Assembly (NCBI GenBank): GCA_041395505.1
Contig: JAWLAG010000001.1
Location: forward strand, 1,922,001 to 1,986,000
DNA length: 64,000 bases
Reading direction: 5' to 3'
From: Steroidobacteraceae bacterium
Lineage (GTDB): Bacteria > Pseudomonadota > Gammaproteobacteria > Steroidobacterales > Steroidobacteraceae
This document shows positions 26,675-35,504 of the stretch, in pieces. Position numbers and translations under genes: made by a program. Each line of letters starts with the position of its first letter. Position 1 is the stretch's first letter. The notes below the pieces were generated by a model. It saw nothing but the letters and a program-made list of their open reading frames with translations, made no database searches and was not told the DNA's origin.

Positions 26675-28048
26675 ATGATCCGCTCTCCGGGCATAACTTC
26701 GGGACTTGATGTCAACGCAATTGTGGAGCAGCTGGTTGCCGCCGAGCGTGCGCCTGTGGCAACGCGCCTCGATCAGCAAAAGGCGGATGCAGAGGCAACC
26801 ATTTCTGCCCTGGGCAAGCTGAAAGGCGTTTTGGGCGCACTCCAGTCAATTGCCAAGAAATTCGACTCGATCGAAAACTTCACGCCCTTTACGGCTGTGA
26901 GCGGCAACGAGAACATATTTACCGCCATTGCCGCGCCGACGGTCAGCGCGGGCAGCTATGCAATCGAAGTCACGCAAATCGCGGCCGCACAGAAGCTCGC
27001 CAGTGGTTCATTTGCTGGCGGTGCCCCGGCCGTCGTAGGCACGGGAAACCTGCAATTGTCGCTGGGGAGTAAAACCTTTCAAGTGACTATTGACCAGGGC
27101 AACTCGACGCTGCAGGGCATACGCGACGCCATCAATTCCGCAACAGACAATCCGGGCATCGCCGCGACGATCGTGAACACTACGGCGGGCGCCCGTCTGA
27201 TATTCACATCAACGGTTACCGGCGCGGCGAACACGATTTCAATAGTGCCATCGGGCGGCGACGGTGGCCTTGCCGCCCTCGAGCACAACCCGCCTGGTGG
27301 CCAGTCACTGACGGAAATCCAGGGTGCCCAGGACGCATTGCTCAAAGTCGATGGATTCGATGTACAAAGCAGCGGCAATGCACTGGACGACGTCATCGAT
27401 GGCGTAACGATCAACCTGACCAACGCTGATCCGGGCACCACATATGCCCTTGACATCGCAGCCGACAAAAAAGCCGTCGTCGATCAAATAAAGAACTTCG
27501 CGACGACGCTTAGCGCGGTGTTTCTGACCAGCGCGCAGCTACGAAGTTTCGACCCTGACACCAAGGCTGCGGGGCCGTTACTCGGCGACTCCATGCTTCG
27601 TGGCCTGGAATTGCAGTTGCGCCGCACAATGACCAGCGAGCTGTCGACGAACCCGCAGGCTTTGAGCTCGTTGTCGGCAATCGGCATAACAACGAACGCT
27701 GACGGTAGTATTGCGGTCGACGACGCCAAATTGCAGTCCGCAGTCGACGCCGGCTTTGACTCCGTAGCCGCCTTGTTCGCCGGCGAAAACGGTATCGGCG
27801 CTCAAATGTTGACGCAACTCGATGCCATCCTGGGAAGTGACGCGCCAATCGACGTACGGACCAAGGCGCTCCAGAGCAAACAAAGGCGGCTCGATGCGGC
27901 TTACGAGCAATTGGACAGGCGGATGCAGGCGGTCGAGACGACGTATCGCGCGCAATTTACCGCATTGGATACGCTGTTGGCAGGTCTGCAGTCGACGTCG
28001 GCCTTTCTGACCCAGCAACTCGCGTCATTGCCGACGACCAGGAACTAG
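26675..28048 (+). CDS. fliD: Filament cap protein FliD
   Basis: The 457-residue cap protein has the FliD N-terminal motif SGLDVNAIVEQLVAAERAPV, a central segment with hyperconserved ALLKVDG and the C-terminal helix region (YRAQFTALDTLLAGLQSTSA) with FLTQQL near the end. It caps the filament and assists flagellin folding at the tip. It starts four bases after flaG and is likely part of the same transcript. Confidence 0.95.
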   Translation: MIRSPGITSGLDVNAIVEQLVAAERAPVATRLDQQKADAEATISALGKLKGVLGALQSIAKKFDSIENFTPFTAVSGNENIFTAIAAPTVSAGSYAIEVTQIAAAQKLASGSFAGGAPAVVGTGNLQLSLGSKTFQVTIDQGNSTLQGIRDAINSATDNPGIAATIVNTTAGARLIFTSTVTGAANTISIVPSGGDGGLAALEHNPPGGQSLTEIQGAQDALLKVDGFDVQSSGNALDDVIDGVTINLTNADPGTTYALDIAADKKAVVDQIKNFATTLSAVFLTSAQLRSFDPDTKAAGPLLGDSMLRGLELQLRRTMTSELSTNPQALSSLSAIGITTNADGSIAVDDAKLQSAVDAGFDSVAALFAGENGIGAQMLTQLDAILGSDAPIDVRTKALQSKQRRLDAAYEQLDRRMQAVETTYRAQFTALDTLLAGLQSTSAFLTQQLASLPTTRN

Positions 28049-28085
28049 CTCCCAGATCCGGGACTTTCTCAAGTAGGTTGTCTAC

Positions 28086-28101
28086 GCGCCGTTAAAGGCG
28101 C
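28086..28101 (+). other. Hairpin over the fliS ribosome site
   Basis: GCGCC-GTTAAA-GGCGC forms a 5-bp stem that ends two bases before the fliS ATG and contains the AAGG that would serve as its ribosome site. It could lower translation of the chaperone relative to fliD. It is short and could be chance. Confidence 0.35.
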
Positions 28102-28103
28102 AT

Positions 28104-28523
28104 ATGTTGCCTCACTCGAAATCCTCGCGCGTGGAGTTCTACCAGTCGGTCGCAGCGCATGGTGGCGTTGCCGCGGCGGATCCGCAGCAGCTGATATTGA
28201 TGTTACTCGATGGCGCCCTGGAGCGCATCGCAGCGGCTCGTGGGGCGATAGAGCGCGGTCAGGTTGCCGACAAGGCCCGCCTGGTGCACCGCGTAATTGC
28301 GATTCTTGACGAGCTCAAGGCGTCCTTGAATCACGATGCGGGTGGCGCGCTGTCGCAAAATCTCGACCAGTTATACGGCTACGTACAGCGCCAACTGTTA
28401 CGGGGCAGCGCCGAGAACCGGCAGGAACTCCTCGCCGAATCGATTGCCCTGCTACAGGAGATCCGGGCGGCCTGGATCGCGTTGCCCCGTGACTCGGCCC
28501 CAGTGCAAAACACCGCTCGCTGA
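28104..28523 (+). CDS. fliS: Flagellin export chaperone FliS
   Basis: The 139-residue helical bundle protein has AADPQQLILMLLDGALERIA, the FliS signature, and the RVIAILDELKASLNHDAGG and LYGYVQRQLLRGSAEN regions. FliS binds the disordered C-terminus of flagellin and keeps it unfolded for export. The gene follows fliD, as usual. Confidence 0.94.
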   Translation: MLPHSKSSRVEFYQSVAAHGGVAAADPQQLILMLLDGALERIAAARGAIERGQVADKARLVHRVIAILDELKASLNHDAGGALSQNLDQLYGYVQRQLLRGSAENRQELLAESIALLQEIRAAWIALPRDSAPVQNTAR

Positions 28524-28558
28524 GTTCGTGACACCTGTGCAACGACCCGGGATCAGCA

Positions 28559-29131
28559 ATGTTTGACGGCGCAGACACCGTTGTCCTTTGCGACGAGTTG
28601 GCTTACACGGACATCGTACCGGCACGCGCCCGGGTATTGGCCGGAGCACCAGCACGAAGTGAAATGCTCGCCCTCGCCGAACGAAACGTTCGCCTGTTGC
28701 AGGTCTCATCGACCATCGACGAGCACGGGCAGATGGAAAAATCCGAAGAAACCTCCAAGGTTGCCGGTGACCTGCTGCGTATCGAGACGAAACTGAACCT
28801 GGCGCTGGACCTGCTGGGACAGCTCCTTGCCGCTTACGCTCCAAGACCGGCGGCTGTGCCCGTACGCTTCAATACCGTGGCGGCATGCTGGAGCCAGCCG
28901 GATCTGCAGACCAGAGTCGGCGATGTGGCCCAGCTCGACATTTTTCTAAGGGAATGCCTTATACAGCCCCTGTCACTTGTGGGTACCGTTGACTCAGTCG
29001 ATTCGAGTGGTGAGATCAGCATGCAACTTCAGGGAAATCCCGAAGCGGTAAATGACCTTATCGAAAAGATCGTGTTTCGGAATCATCGTCGACTCGTTGC
29101 CGGCTCAAGAAACACACGGCGAAACCCTTGA
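28559..29131 (+). CDS. Probable PilZ-like protein of the flagellar locus
   Basis: The 190-residue protein is not strongly recognisable. It has an N-terminal part with RARVLAGAPARSEMLALAER, a helical middle (GDLLRIETKLNLALDLLGQL) and a C-terminal beta-rich part (PVRFNTVAACWSQPD). Related lineages carry a PilZ-domain gene at this place between fliS and fleQ, and the helix-plus-barrel layout would fit an atypical PilZ protein without the RxxxR c-di-GMP motif. The assignment rests on position and shape and is tentative; no catalytic motif is seen. It is probably co-transcribed with fliS. Confidence 0.5.
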   Translation: MFDGADTVVLCDELAYTDIVPARARVLAGAPARSEMLALAERNVRLLQVSSTIDEHGQMEKSEETSKVAGDLLRIETKLNLALDLLGQLLAAYAPRPAAVPVRFNTVAACWSQPDLQTRVGDVAQLDIFLRECLIQPLSLVGTVDSVDSSGEISMQLQGNPEAVNDLIEKIVFRNHRRLVAGSRNTRRNP

Positions 29132-29253
29132 GACAAATCCTGAAATAAAATTGTGATAGCCGCGCGGCAAACCTCTGCCACTCGGGCAGTTGTGTCACAT
29201 CATTGACGCGCGCTGATCAAGATAATCATTGTCGTCAAGGCTTAGGACGATGA

Positions 29254-30432
29254 ATGCCAATGATTACCTCAGAAGCGACCGAAACCCGTCGTGACGGATT
29301 CAGGGAATTTCGCAGAGCATTGAACCAGCCCTCATCGGATATCGATGACGAGCGGCTTCTCCCTACGGGAACTTCCGATGCGGTGCGCCGCCTTCGTCGC
29401 CAGATAGGTCAGGTCGCTCCGTTCGAATCCACGGTGCTTCTGTTGGGCGAGTCAGGTACCGGAAAGGAGGTAGCGGCGCGTGCGATCCACAATCAAAGCC
29501 CCCGCGCCGCCCGCCCATTCGTGGCTGTCAATTGCGGAGCGATTCCAGCTGATTTGCTCGAAAGCGAACTGTTCGGTCACGAAAAAGGCGCGTTCACTGG
29601 CGCTATCGTATCGCGCCGCGGTCGGTTTGAGCTGGCCCAGGGTGGCACTCTGTTCCTCGACGAGATTGGCGATATGAGCCCAGGCATGCAAGTAAAGCTT
29701 CTTCGCGTTCTCCAGGAGCGTACGTTCGAAAAAGTCGGCAGCGCCGATCCCATTCGCGCCGATGTGCGTATTATCGCTGCGACCCATCGCGACCTCGAGA
29801 GCGCCATTGAGAACGGCAGTTTTCGCGGCGACCTTTTCTATCGCTTGAATGTATTTCCAATAGAAATGCCCGCGCTGCGCGAGAGGCAGGACGATATTCC
29901 TGAGTTGCTGGCGCAATTTTCGCGCAAGTTCGCTCGACAGGACGGCACGGTACTCGATTTTGCCCCCGCGGCGATTCAGCGGCTAAGGGAATACTCCTGG
30001 CCAGGGAACGTACGCGAACTCGAGAATCTGGTCGAGCGCCTGGCGATCGTTTGCGCTGGCTCTGTGGTAGGCGGCAGCGATCTTCCGCAGCGCTATGTGT
30101 CCACGACGCAGGCTGAAGAGCGGGCGGCAGTGGCGGGGCTGTTCAGCATTGGTGACCACGGCACAAACCTGCCCATAGGGACTCAGTCCGCACTTGTCGA
30201 AACCGAGCAAGCGCTGGATGTGACGAGAGACCCAGCCGTGTTGCCGCAGGCCGGGCTGGACCTGCGGCAGCACCTTCACGACATTGAACGCGAGTTGATC
30301 CGGCAAGCTTTGGACCGGGCAGAAGGAACCGTTGCTGAAGCAGCTCGGACCCTTGGTTTGCGTCGGACAACGCTAGTCGAGAAGCTCAGAAAGTTCGGCA
30401 TGGGCTCTGTGTTGTGCGAGACGGGCAATTGA
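29254..30432 (+). CDS. fleQ: FleQ/FlrA-like sigma-54 activator lacking the N-terminal domain
   Basis: The 392-residue protein has Walker A GESGTGKE at 65-72, the sigma-54 contact loop GAFTGA at 112-117, Walker B TLFLDEIGD, and a Fis-type DNA-binding tail ending TLGLRRTTLVEKLRKFGM, which closely resembles FleQ. Only about 35 residues precede the AAA+ domain, so the REC-like FleQ domain (about 120 residues) is absent. The FleQ c-di-GMP contact sequence LFRS before GTS reads ERLLPT here. It is expected to be the master activator of the sigma-54 sites in this locus. An AGGA ribosome site supports the start. Confidence 0.88.
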   Translation: MPMITSEATETRRDGFREFRRALNQPSSDIDDERLLPTGTSDAVRRLRRQIGQVAPFESTVLLLGESGTGKEVAARAIHNQSPRAARPFVAVNCGAIPADLLESELFGHEKGAFTGAIVSRRGRFELAQGGTLFLDEIGDMSPGMQVKLLRVLQERTFEKVGSADPIRADVRIIAATHRDLESAIENGSFRGDLFYRLNVFPIEMPALRERQDDIPELLAQFSRKFARQDGTVLDFAPAAIQRLREYSWPGNVRELENLVERLAIVCAGSVVGGSDLPQRYVSTTQAEERAAVAGLFSIGDHGTNLPIGTQSALVETEQALDVTRDPAVLPQAGLDLRQHLHDIERELIRQALDRAEGTVAEAARTLGLRRTTLVEKLRKFGMGSVLCETGN

Positions 30433-30490
30433 TGCGTCACCTAATTGACGAATTGGCGTGGCCGTTTCACATGAACTGGGTAGCAAGTCC

Positions 30491-30507
30491 CGGCACGTAT
30501 CTTGCAA
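30491..30507 (+). promoter_or_regulatory. Sigma-54 promoter of the flrC-like gene
   Basis: CGGCACGTATCTTGCAA has the -24 GG and -12 GC with ten bases between and shares GGCACG-N4-TTGC with the other sites of the locus; only the first T of TGGCAC is changed to C. The predicted start near 30517 is about 28 bases upstream of the ATG. It implies a cascade in which the FleQ-like protein turns on the second activator. Confidence 0.72.
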
Positions 30508-30544
30508 TGCATTGCCCTGGAGAATCTCAACCCGGTATGGGGCG

Positions 30545-31522
30545 ATGAAACAAGCTGAACGTCTCTCGACACTGACCCCGGTCATGGCGTCGGCGCCTTC
30601 GCAGCGTCTCTTTGAGATGGCCCGACGCGTCGCGGCCACGGACTGCACTGTGCTGATCACCGGTGAGTCTGGAACCGGAAAAGAGATCGTTGCGAGATAC
30701 ATTCACGAGAATTCATCGCGACGTACCGGACCTTTCGTGGCGATCAACTGTGCAGCAATTCCGGAAAACATGCTGGAGGCGCTCTTGTTCGGCTACGAAA
30801 AAGGCGCGTTTACCGGTGCGTCCGCAAGTCATCAGGGGAAATTCGAGCAGGCCCAAAGCGGTACCTTATTGCTCGACGAAGTAAGTGAAATGCCCTTGGG
30901 TCTGCAGGCCAAACTGTTGCGTGTGCTGCAGGAGCGCGAAGTCGAGCGACTGGGCGCCGCGACCTCATTCTGCCTCGATGTTCGCGTGCTGGCGACAAGC
31001 AACCGGAATCTGCAGGAAGAAGTGCGCGCAGGACACTTTCGCGAAGATCTGTTTTATCGCCTGAATGTTTTTCCGCTCAAAGTCGTCCCGTTGCGGGAGC
31101 GGCGCGAAGACATTCTGCCACTTGCAATGCGCCTTTTGCATCGTAGTTGCGCCGATATCGGTCGTGTTCCGGCCATCGAGCCCGACGCTGCCCTTGAGCT
31201 GTTGCGAGCGCAATGGCGGGGCAACGTGCGTGAGCTGGACAACGTACTGCAACGCGCTGCGATATTGGCGGACGGCGCGAATATCCAGCAACACCACATA
31301 AGACTGGATGCAAACGAGCCAGCCGGTTCTGCAAGCTTCAGTGGCGCAGCATCATTGAATACATCGCTGCGCGAAACAGAAAACAACCTCATCCTGGCCA
31401 CGTTACGCTCCGCCAATGGAGATCGACGGCGGGTAGCGGAGCAGCTCGGCATCAGTCCGAGAACCCTGCGCTACAAGATCGCCCGACTGCGAACGGAAGG
31501 CCTTGAAGTGCCACTGGCATGA
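30545..31522 (+). CDS. FlrC/FleR-like sigma-54 activator lacking a receiver domain
   Basis: The 325-residue activator has Walker A GESGTGKE at 40-47, GAFTGA at 87-92, Walker B TLLLDEVSEMP and a Fis-type tail (RRVAEQLGISPRTLRYKIA) that matches FleR/FlrC. The usual N-terminal phosphorylation receiver (about 120 residues) is absent; the AAA+ domain starts almost at the N-terminus. No FleS/FlrB-type histidine kinase is found beside it. The ATG at 30545 fits the sigma-54 start at about 30517; the longer open frame begins before that promoter. fliE follows 16 bases after the stop. Confidence 0.86.
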   Translation: MKQAERLSTLTPVMASAPSQRLFEMARRVAATDCTVLITGESGTGKEIVARYIHENSSRRTGPFVAINCAAIPENMLEALLFGYEKGAFTGASASHQGKFEQAQSGTLLLDEVSEMPLGLQAKLLRVLQEREVERLGAATSFCLDVRVLATSNRNLQEEVRAGHFREDLFYRLNVFPLKVVPLRERREDILPLAMRLLHRSCADIGRVPAIEPDAALELLRAQWRGNVRELDNVLQRAAILADGANIQQHHIRLDANEPAGSASFSGAASLNTSLRETENNLILATLRSANGDRRRVAEQLGISPRTLRYKIARLRTEGLEVPLA

Positions 31523-31538
31523 TTGCGCGTGAGTGAAC

Positions 31539-31883
31539 ATGAGCAGCGTCGAAATCGACAGGGTCCTATCCAGCATACGTGCGCTGCAATCCACGATTGG
31601 CGCAAATGGGCCTGCTGCGCCAGCCGTACGCCCACATGCCGCCCCTCAAGGAAGTGCAGCAAACGAATTTGGTGCGTTGCTTCGACAGGGCATCGACGCG
31701 GTTAATCGCGCCCAGGACTCAGCCGGCAAGTTGGCCACTGCATTTGAGAAGGGCGTCCCGGGAGTCGACCTGCCAGCGGTCATGGTGGAAATGCAAAAGG
31801 CGTCCATCTCATTCCGTGCAGTCGCGGAGGTGCGCAACAGATTCATCAACGCCTATCAAGAAATCATGAACATGCCGCTGTAG
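31539..31883 (+). CDS. fliE: MS ring-rod junction protein FliE
   Basis: The 114-residue protein has the FliE C-terminal signature VDLPAVMVEMQKASISFRAV and EVRNRFINAYQEIMNMPL. It joins the MS ring to the proximal rod and is among the first exported proteins. ATG at 31539 is preferred; GTG at 31533 would add two residues. Confidence 0.94.
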   Translation: MSSVEIDRVLSSIRALQSTIGANGPAAPAVRPHAAPQGSAANEFGALLRQGIDAVNRAQDSAGKLATAFEKGVPGVDLPAVMVEMQKASISFRAVAEVRNRFINAYQEIMNMPL

Positions 31884-31890
31884 TCAATCC

Positions 31891-33519
31891 ATGCCAGAAA
31901 CCATGCCGAATCCATACACACCCTATCGCGTGCTCGTAACTCTCAAGCCGCTCTTGCTGCTTTTTGGTATTGCGGCCGCAGCGGCCGCTGGCGTCGGCAT
32001 TGTGCTGTGGCTGAGGGGACCGTCGTACAGTCTGCTCTACACAGATCTGGCGGACAGCGATCTTGCGACCGTCACGCAAAGCCTGGAGGCATCAGGCATA
32101 CGTTACCGACTCGAGCCTGGCAGCAAGGGCATTTCCGTGCCCGCAGCTCAACTTGATGAGGCGCGGCTCAAACTTGCAGCGCGCGGTACGATAGCAAGCG
32201 GCAATGCAGTGGCCGCAATGGCTGGAGATACCGGATTTGGCAGCAGCCAGCTGCTCGACAACGCGAGATATCAGTCGGCGCTTGAGACGGAGCTCGGCAG
32301 AACGATAGCCAGTCTGCAGGCCATCTCGGCTGCCCGGGTGCATCTTGCCATTCCCGCCAGCACAAGCTTCGTCCGGGGGCGCCAGTCACCGCGTGCTTCG
32401 GTCGTCGTACAGGTACGTCCAGGCCGCGGACTGAGCTCGGATCAGGTGTTGGCCATCGTGAATCTGGTTGCATCCAGCATCCCCGATCTGAGTCCCGAAT
32501 CGGTCTCGGTGATCGACCAAAGCGGTCGGCTGCTGTCGGTACCGGATTCGAAAGACGAATTCGCCCTGCGCGATCAGCAATTCGAGTTCGCCCGCCGCAT
32601 GGAAGAGCAATATGCCAAGCGAATCGAGGACTTGCTGGCGCCAATTGTGGGAGCCGGTCGGGTACGCGCGCAGGTCGTTGCCCAGCTTGACATGACCAGC
32701 ACGGAGGAGGCCCGCGAGCAATATGGTCCGCAAAGCCAGGTGGTTCGTAGCGAGCAACTCTCCGAGCAGTCCTCGAACACGGGCGCGGATGCCGGAGGAG
32801 TGCCAGGATCGCTGACAAACCAGCCACCCGAAAGCGGCGTAGCCCTGCCGCCCGGATCTGAAGCAGCGACGACAGCCACCAGTCCCGGCGCGAACGGTTC
32901 CCAGTCACGCGAGTCGACAAGAAACTACGAAATAGATCGAACACTCGCCTATACACGCAATCCGGCAGGGAAACTGCGGCGCCTCAGCGTCGCCGTCCTC
33001 GTCGATAACATTCGCAAAGCGGATTCCGAAGGAAAGATCACCGAGGAGACACTGCCGCCCGAGGAGCTGGATCGGCTCACTGCTTTGGTACGAGATGCAG
33101 TCGGGTTCGACGCTCAACGAGGCGACAGCGTAAGCGTGATCAATGCACCTTTCAGTGGCGAACCGCTGCCCGCACTCGATGACGCCATAGAAGCACTGCC
33201 GATCTGGAAGCAACCATGGATTCTGGAAATCGCCAAGCTTGTGCTCGGTGTTGTGCTCGCTCTGGTGCTGATGTTTGCCGTGATCCGGCCGATGCTGCGC
33301 GCCGTGTTTGCGCCACCTCCAGCGCTGGCCACAGCCGGCTCGGGTGGCGCAACCAACGCTGAATTGGTAGGCGCCAGCGCAACTGGTGGCGCCATGGCGA
33401 GCCAGCCAACCCCGGCATTGGCCTACGATCAACAGGTCGCTGAAGCGAAAACAGCGGTGGGGCAGGACCCAAAACGCGTTGCCCAGGTAGTCAAGACATG
33501 GGTGAACGAGAATGAATAG
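31891..33519 (+). CDS. fliF: Flagellar MS-ring protein FliF
   Basis: The 542-residue protein has two membrane helices (about 18-42 and 448-470) bracketing the periplasmic ring-building domains, including ARGTIASGNAVAAMAGDTGF and ARVHLAIPASTSFVRGRQSP. The cytoplasmic tail ends QDPKRVAQVVKTWVNENE, the FliG-binding segment, and it is intact. Strikingly, the next gene is fliH, not fliG: the fliH ATG lies inside the last codons of fliF. Confidence 0.95.
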   Translation: MPETMPNPYTPYRVLVTLKPLLLLFGIAAAAAAGVGIVLWLRGPSYSLLYTDLADSDLATVTQSLEASGIRYRLEPGSKGISVPAAQLDEARLKLAARGTIASGNAVAAMAGDTGFGSSQLLDNARYQSALETELGRTIASLQAISAARVHLAIPASTSFVRGRQSPRASVVVQVRPGRGLSSDQVLAIVNLVASSIPDLSPESVSVIDQSGRLLSVPDSKDEFALRDQQFEFARRMEEQYAKRIEDLLAPIVGAGRVRAQVVAQLDMTSTEEAREQYGPQSQVVRSEQLSEQSSNTGADAGGVPGSLTNQPPESGVALPPGSEAATTATSPGANGSQSRESTRNYEIDRTLAYTRNPAGKLRRLSVAVLVDNIRKADSEGKITEETLPPEELDRLTALVRDAVGFDAQRGDSVSVINAPFSGEPLPALDDAIEALPIWKQPWILEIAKLVLGVVLALVLMFAVIRPMLRAVFAPPPALATAGSGGATNAELVGASATGGAMASQPTPALAYDQQVAEAKTAVGQDPKRVAQVVKTWVNENE

Positions 33520-34147
33520 CAGCATTTCAGTACCAGAGGCAAAGAGCTGGTCGCCCCCAGATATTTCGACGGACAAGGTTCCGAAGCAACTCCTGCCGAA
33601 ACTCCGCAGCAGTACGATGCGTGAGCAACAGCTGTTCGAAGAGGGCTTTGAGGCGGGAAAGTCGGCTGGTCGGGCCGAAGTTGTCAGCATAACCCAGGAC
33701 CTGGTATCGCAACGCGAACAATTGAACAAGCTCCTTGCGATGATCGCTGACCCGTTGCAAATGCTGGAGGCCCAGATTGGCAAGAACCTGGTGCGCATCG
33801 CTTTGCTGCTCGGCAGCCATTTGGCCCGCCGCGAGCTGACCGCGGAACCGCTGCAACTGATCTCCGTGATTCGAGACTGCGTGGGACGATTGTCTGGCGC
33901 CGGCGATGTCGTGACTATCAAGATGCACCCACAGGATGCCAGCGCCGTTCGCGGCGCTTTGCGCGAGGCCGAGTCGGGTGCCGCTTGGCGTATTGTCGAG
34001 GACCCGCTCAGCAGTCGCGGAGGCTGTGTTGTCACTAGTGGATTTTCCACTATCGACGCACGCCTGGAGAGCCGCATCAATGACGCGATCGCAAGCATAT
34101 TGGGCGATGACAGATCCGATCTGCGCGACGGAGCACCGGATCGATGA
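33512..34147 (+). CDS. fliH: Flagellar export ATPase regulator FliH
   Basis: The 211-residue protein has a Gln/Glu-rich N-terminal part with EQQLFEEGFEAGKSAGRAE, a coiled middle, and a C-terminal FliH domain (ALLLGSHLARRELTAEP, RGGCVVTSGFSTIDARLESR). It binds FliI and tethers it near the C ring (FliN) and the gate. The start overlaps the end of fliF by eight bases, a position normally taken by fliG. It is coupled to fliI through ATGA. Confidence 0.92.
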   Translation: MNSSISVPEAKSWSPPDISTDKVPKQLLPKLRSSTMREQQLFEEGFEAGKSAGRAEVVSITQDLVSQREQLNKLLAMIADPLQMLEAQIGKNLVRIALLLGSHLARRELTAEPLQLISVIRDCVGRLSGAGDVVTIKMHPQDASAVRGALREAESGAAWRIVEDPLSSRGGCVVTSGFSTIDARLESRINDAIASILGDDRSDLRDGAPDR

Positions 34148-35502
34148 GCGCGGCCATCGAACTGGCTGTTGCACGCCTCGGGAGGGTTGTCGACACATCG
34201 CTGGAAAGATGCGCAAACCTCGATTTGCCGCCCATCCAGGGCAAGCTGACGCGTCTCGTTGGACTCACGCTGCAGGCCGCAGGTTGTGGCGGCGCTGTCG
34301 GTGACGGCTGTAAGGTTATTGCGAGCGATGGGCAGCAGATCGACGCGGAAATTGTCGGATTTTCCAGTGACACCACCTACCTGATGCCGATCGGCGACGC
34401 TCGGGGATTGCAACTGGGCGCCCGCGTCGTGCCGGCAAAGAGCGTGCAGCATGCGCTCGTTGGCGAGGGTCTGCTCGGCCGAATCGTCGGCGGCAATGGC
34501 GAGCCGCTCGATGGCCGCGGTGCGCTGGCATGTGCCGAAACAGCTTCGATATTCGGCTCCAGCATCAATCCATTGTTGCGCTCGCCGATTAATGAGCCAC
34601 TCGACGTCGGTGTCCGTGCCATCAATTCCCTGCTCACCGTAGGCAAAGGACAACGCCTGGGCCTTTTTGCCGGAAGCGGTGTCGGCAAGAGCGTCCTACT
34701 TGGAATGATGTCCCGTTATACAAGTGCCGACGTCATCGTTGTCGGCCTGATTGGCGAGCGTGGCCGCGAGGTCAAGGAATTTGTCGATAACATCCTGGGG
34801 CCCGAAGACAGGAAACGTGCGATTGTGGTTGCAACTCCAGCAGACCAATCGCCGCTTATGCGTTTGCATGGCGCCTGGCTGGCTACGTGCTATGCGGAGT
34901 ATTTCCGATCTCGCGGTAAGCATGTGTTGCTCCTGATGGATTCCTTGACCCGCTTCGCCCAGGCGCAGCGCGAAATTGGACTCGCAATCGGTGAAGCGCC
35001 GGCGACCAAAGGATATCCGCCGTCCGTATTCGCACGCCTGCCGCAACTGGTCGAACGCGCGGGCCTCGGTGCGGGCGGAGATGGTTCCATCACGGCATTT
35101 TATACAGTGCTTACCGAAGGTGACGACCTGCAGGATCCAATTGCAGACGCAGCGCGGGCAATTCTCGACGGTCATATCGTACTGTCCAGAAGTCTGGCAG
35201 ATAGCGGTCACTTTCCGGCCATTGACATCGAAGCATCAATAAGCCGGGTCATGACGGAAATCGTTCCAAATGAACAACTGCAACTGGCCCGAGAGTTGCG
35301 CCAGCTAATAGCGACACACAGACACCACCAGGACCTGGTGGCAATCGGTGCTTATAAGGAAGGCGTCGACGCGCGCCTTGATAGAGCTTTGCGCCTCTGG
35401 CCGAGTATCCAGCATTTTCTTCAACAGGACGTCAGCATAGCTGCCAATAGACGCGAGAGTAGCCTGGCGCTGCGCAAACTGCTCGAGACGGATGGAGACT
35501 AG
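34144..35502 (+). CDS. fliI: Flagellum-specific ATPase FliI
   Basis: The 452-residue F1-beta-like ATPase has Walker A AGSGVGKS at about 176-183, GLIGERGREVKEFV, Walker B region VLLLMDSLTRFAQAQREI and GEAPATKGYPPSVFARLPQL. It energises chaperone release and substrate entry at the export gate. Standard length and context (fliH before, fliJ after). Confidence 0.97.
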   Translation: MSAAIELAVARLGRVVDTSLERCANLDLPPIQGKLTRLVGLTLQAAGCGGAVGDGCKVIASDGQQIDAEIVGFSSDTTYLMPIGDARGLQLGARVVPAKSVQHALVGEGLLGRIVGGNGEPLDGRGALACAETASIFGSSINPLLRSPINEPLDVGVRAINSLLTVGKGQRLGLFAGSGVGKSVLLGMMSRYTSADVIVVGLIGERGREVKEFVDNILGPEDRKRAIVVATPADQSPLMRLHGAWLATCYAEYFRSRGKHVLLLMDSLTRFAQAQREIGLAIGEAPATKGYPPSVFARLPQLVERAGLGAGGDGSITAFYTVLTEGDDLQDPIADAARAILDGHIVLSRSLADSGHFPAIDIEASISRVMTEIVPNEQLQLARELRQLIATHRHHQDLVAIGAYKEGVDARLDRALRLWPSIQHFLQQDVSIAANRRESSLALRKLLETDGD

Positions 35503-35504
35503 TC

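Noticed and set aside
31515..31535. TGGCATGATTGCG upstream of fliE as a sigma-54 promoter
   Set aside because: The GG and GC elements are not ten bases apart, so sigma-54 could not contact both.
31891..34147. FliG fused to FliF or FliH
   Set aside because: FliF (542 residues) ends at its normal tail and FliH (211 residues) has its normal domains; neither contains armadillo-like FliG repeats.
32905..34653. A 582-codon leftward open frame opposite fliF, fliH and fliI
   Set aside because: It lies fully antisense to three well-recognised genes, has no family motif, no ribosome site and a composition typical of shadow frames in GC-rich DNA.
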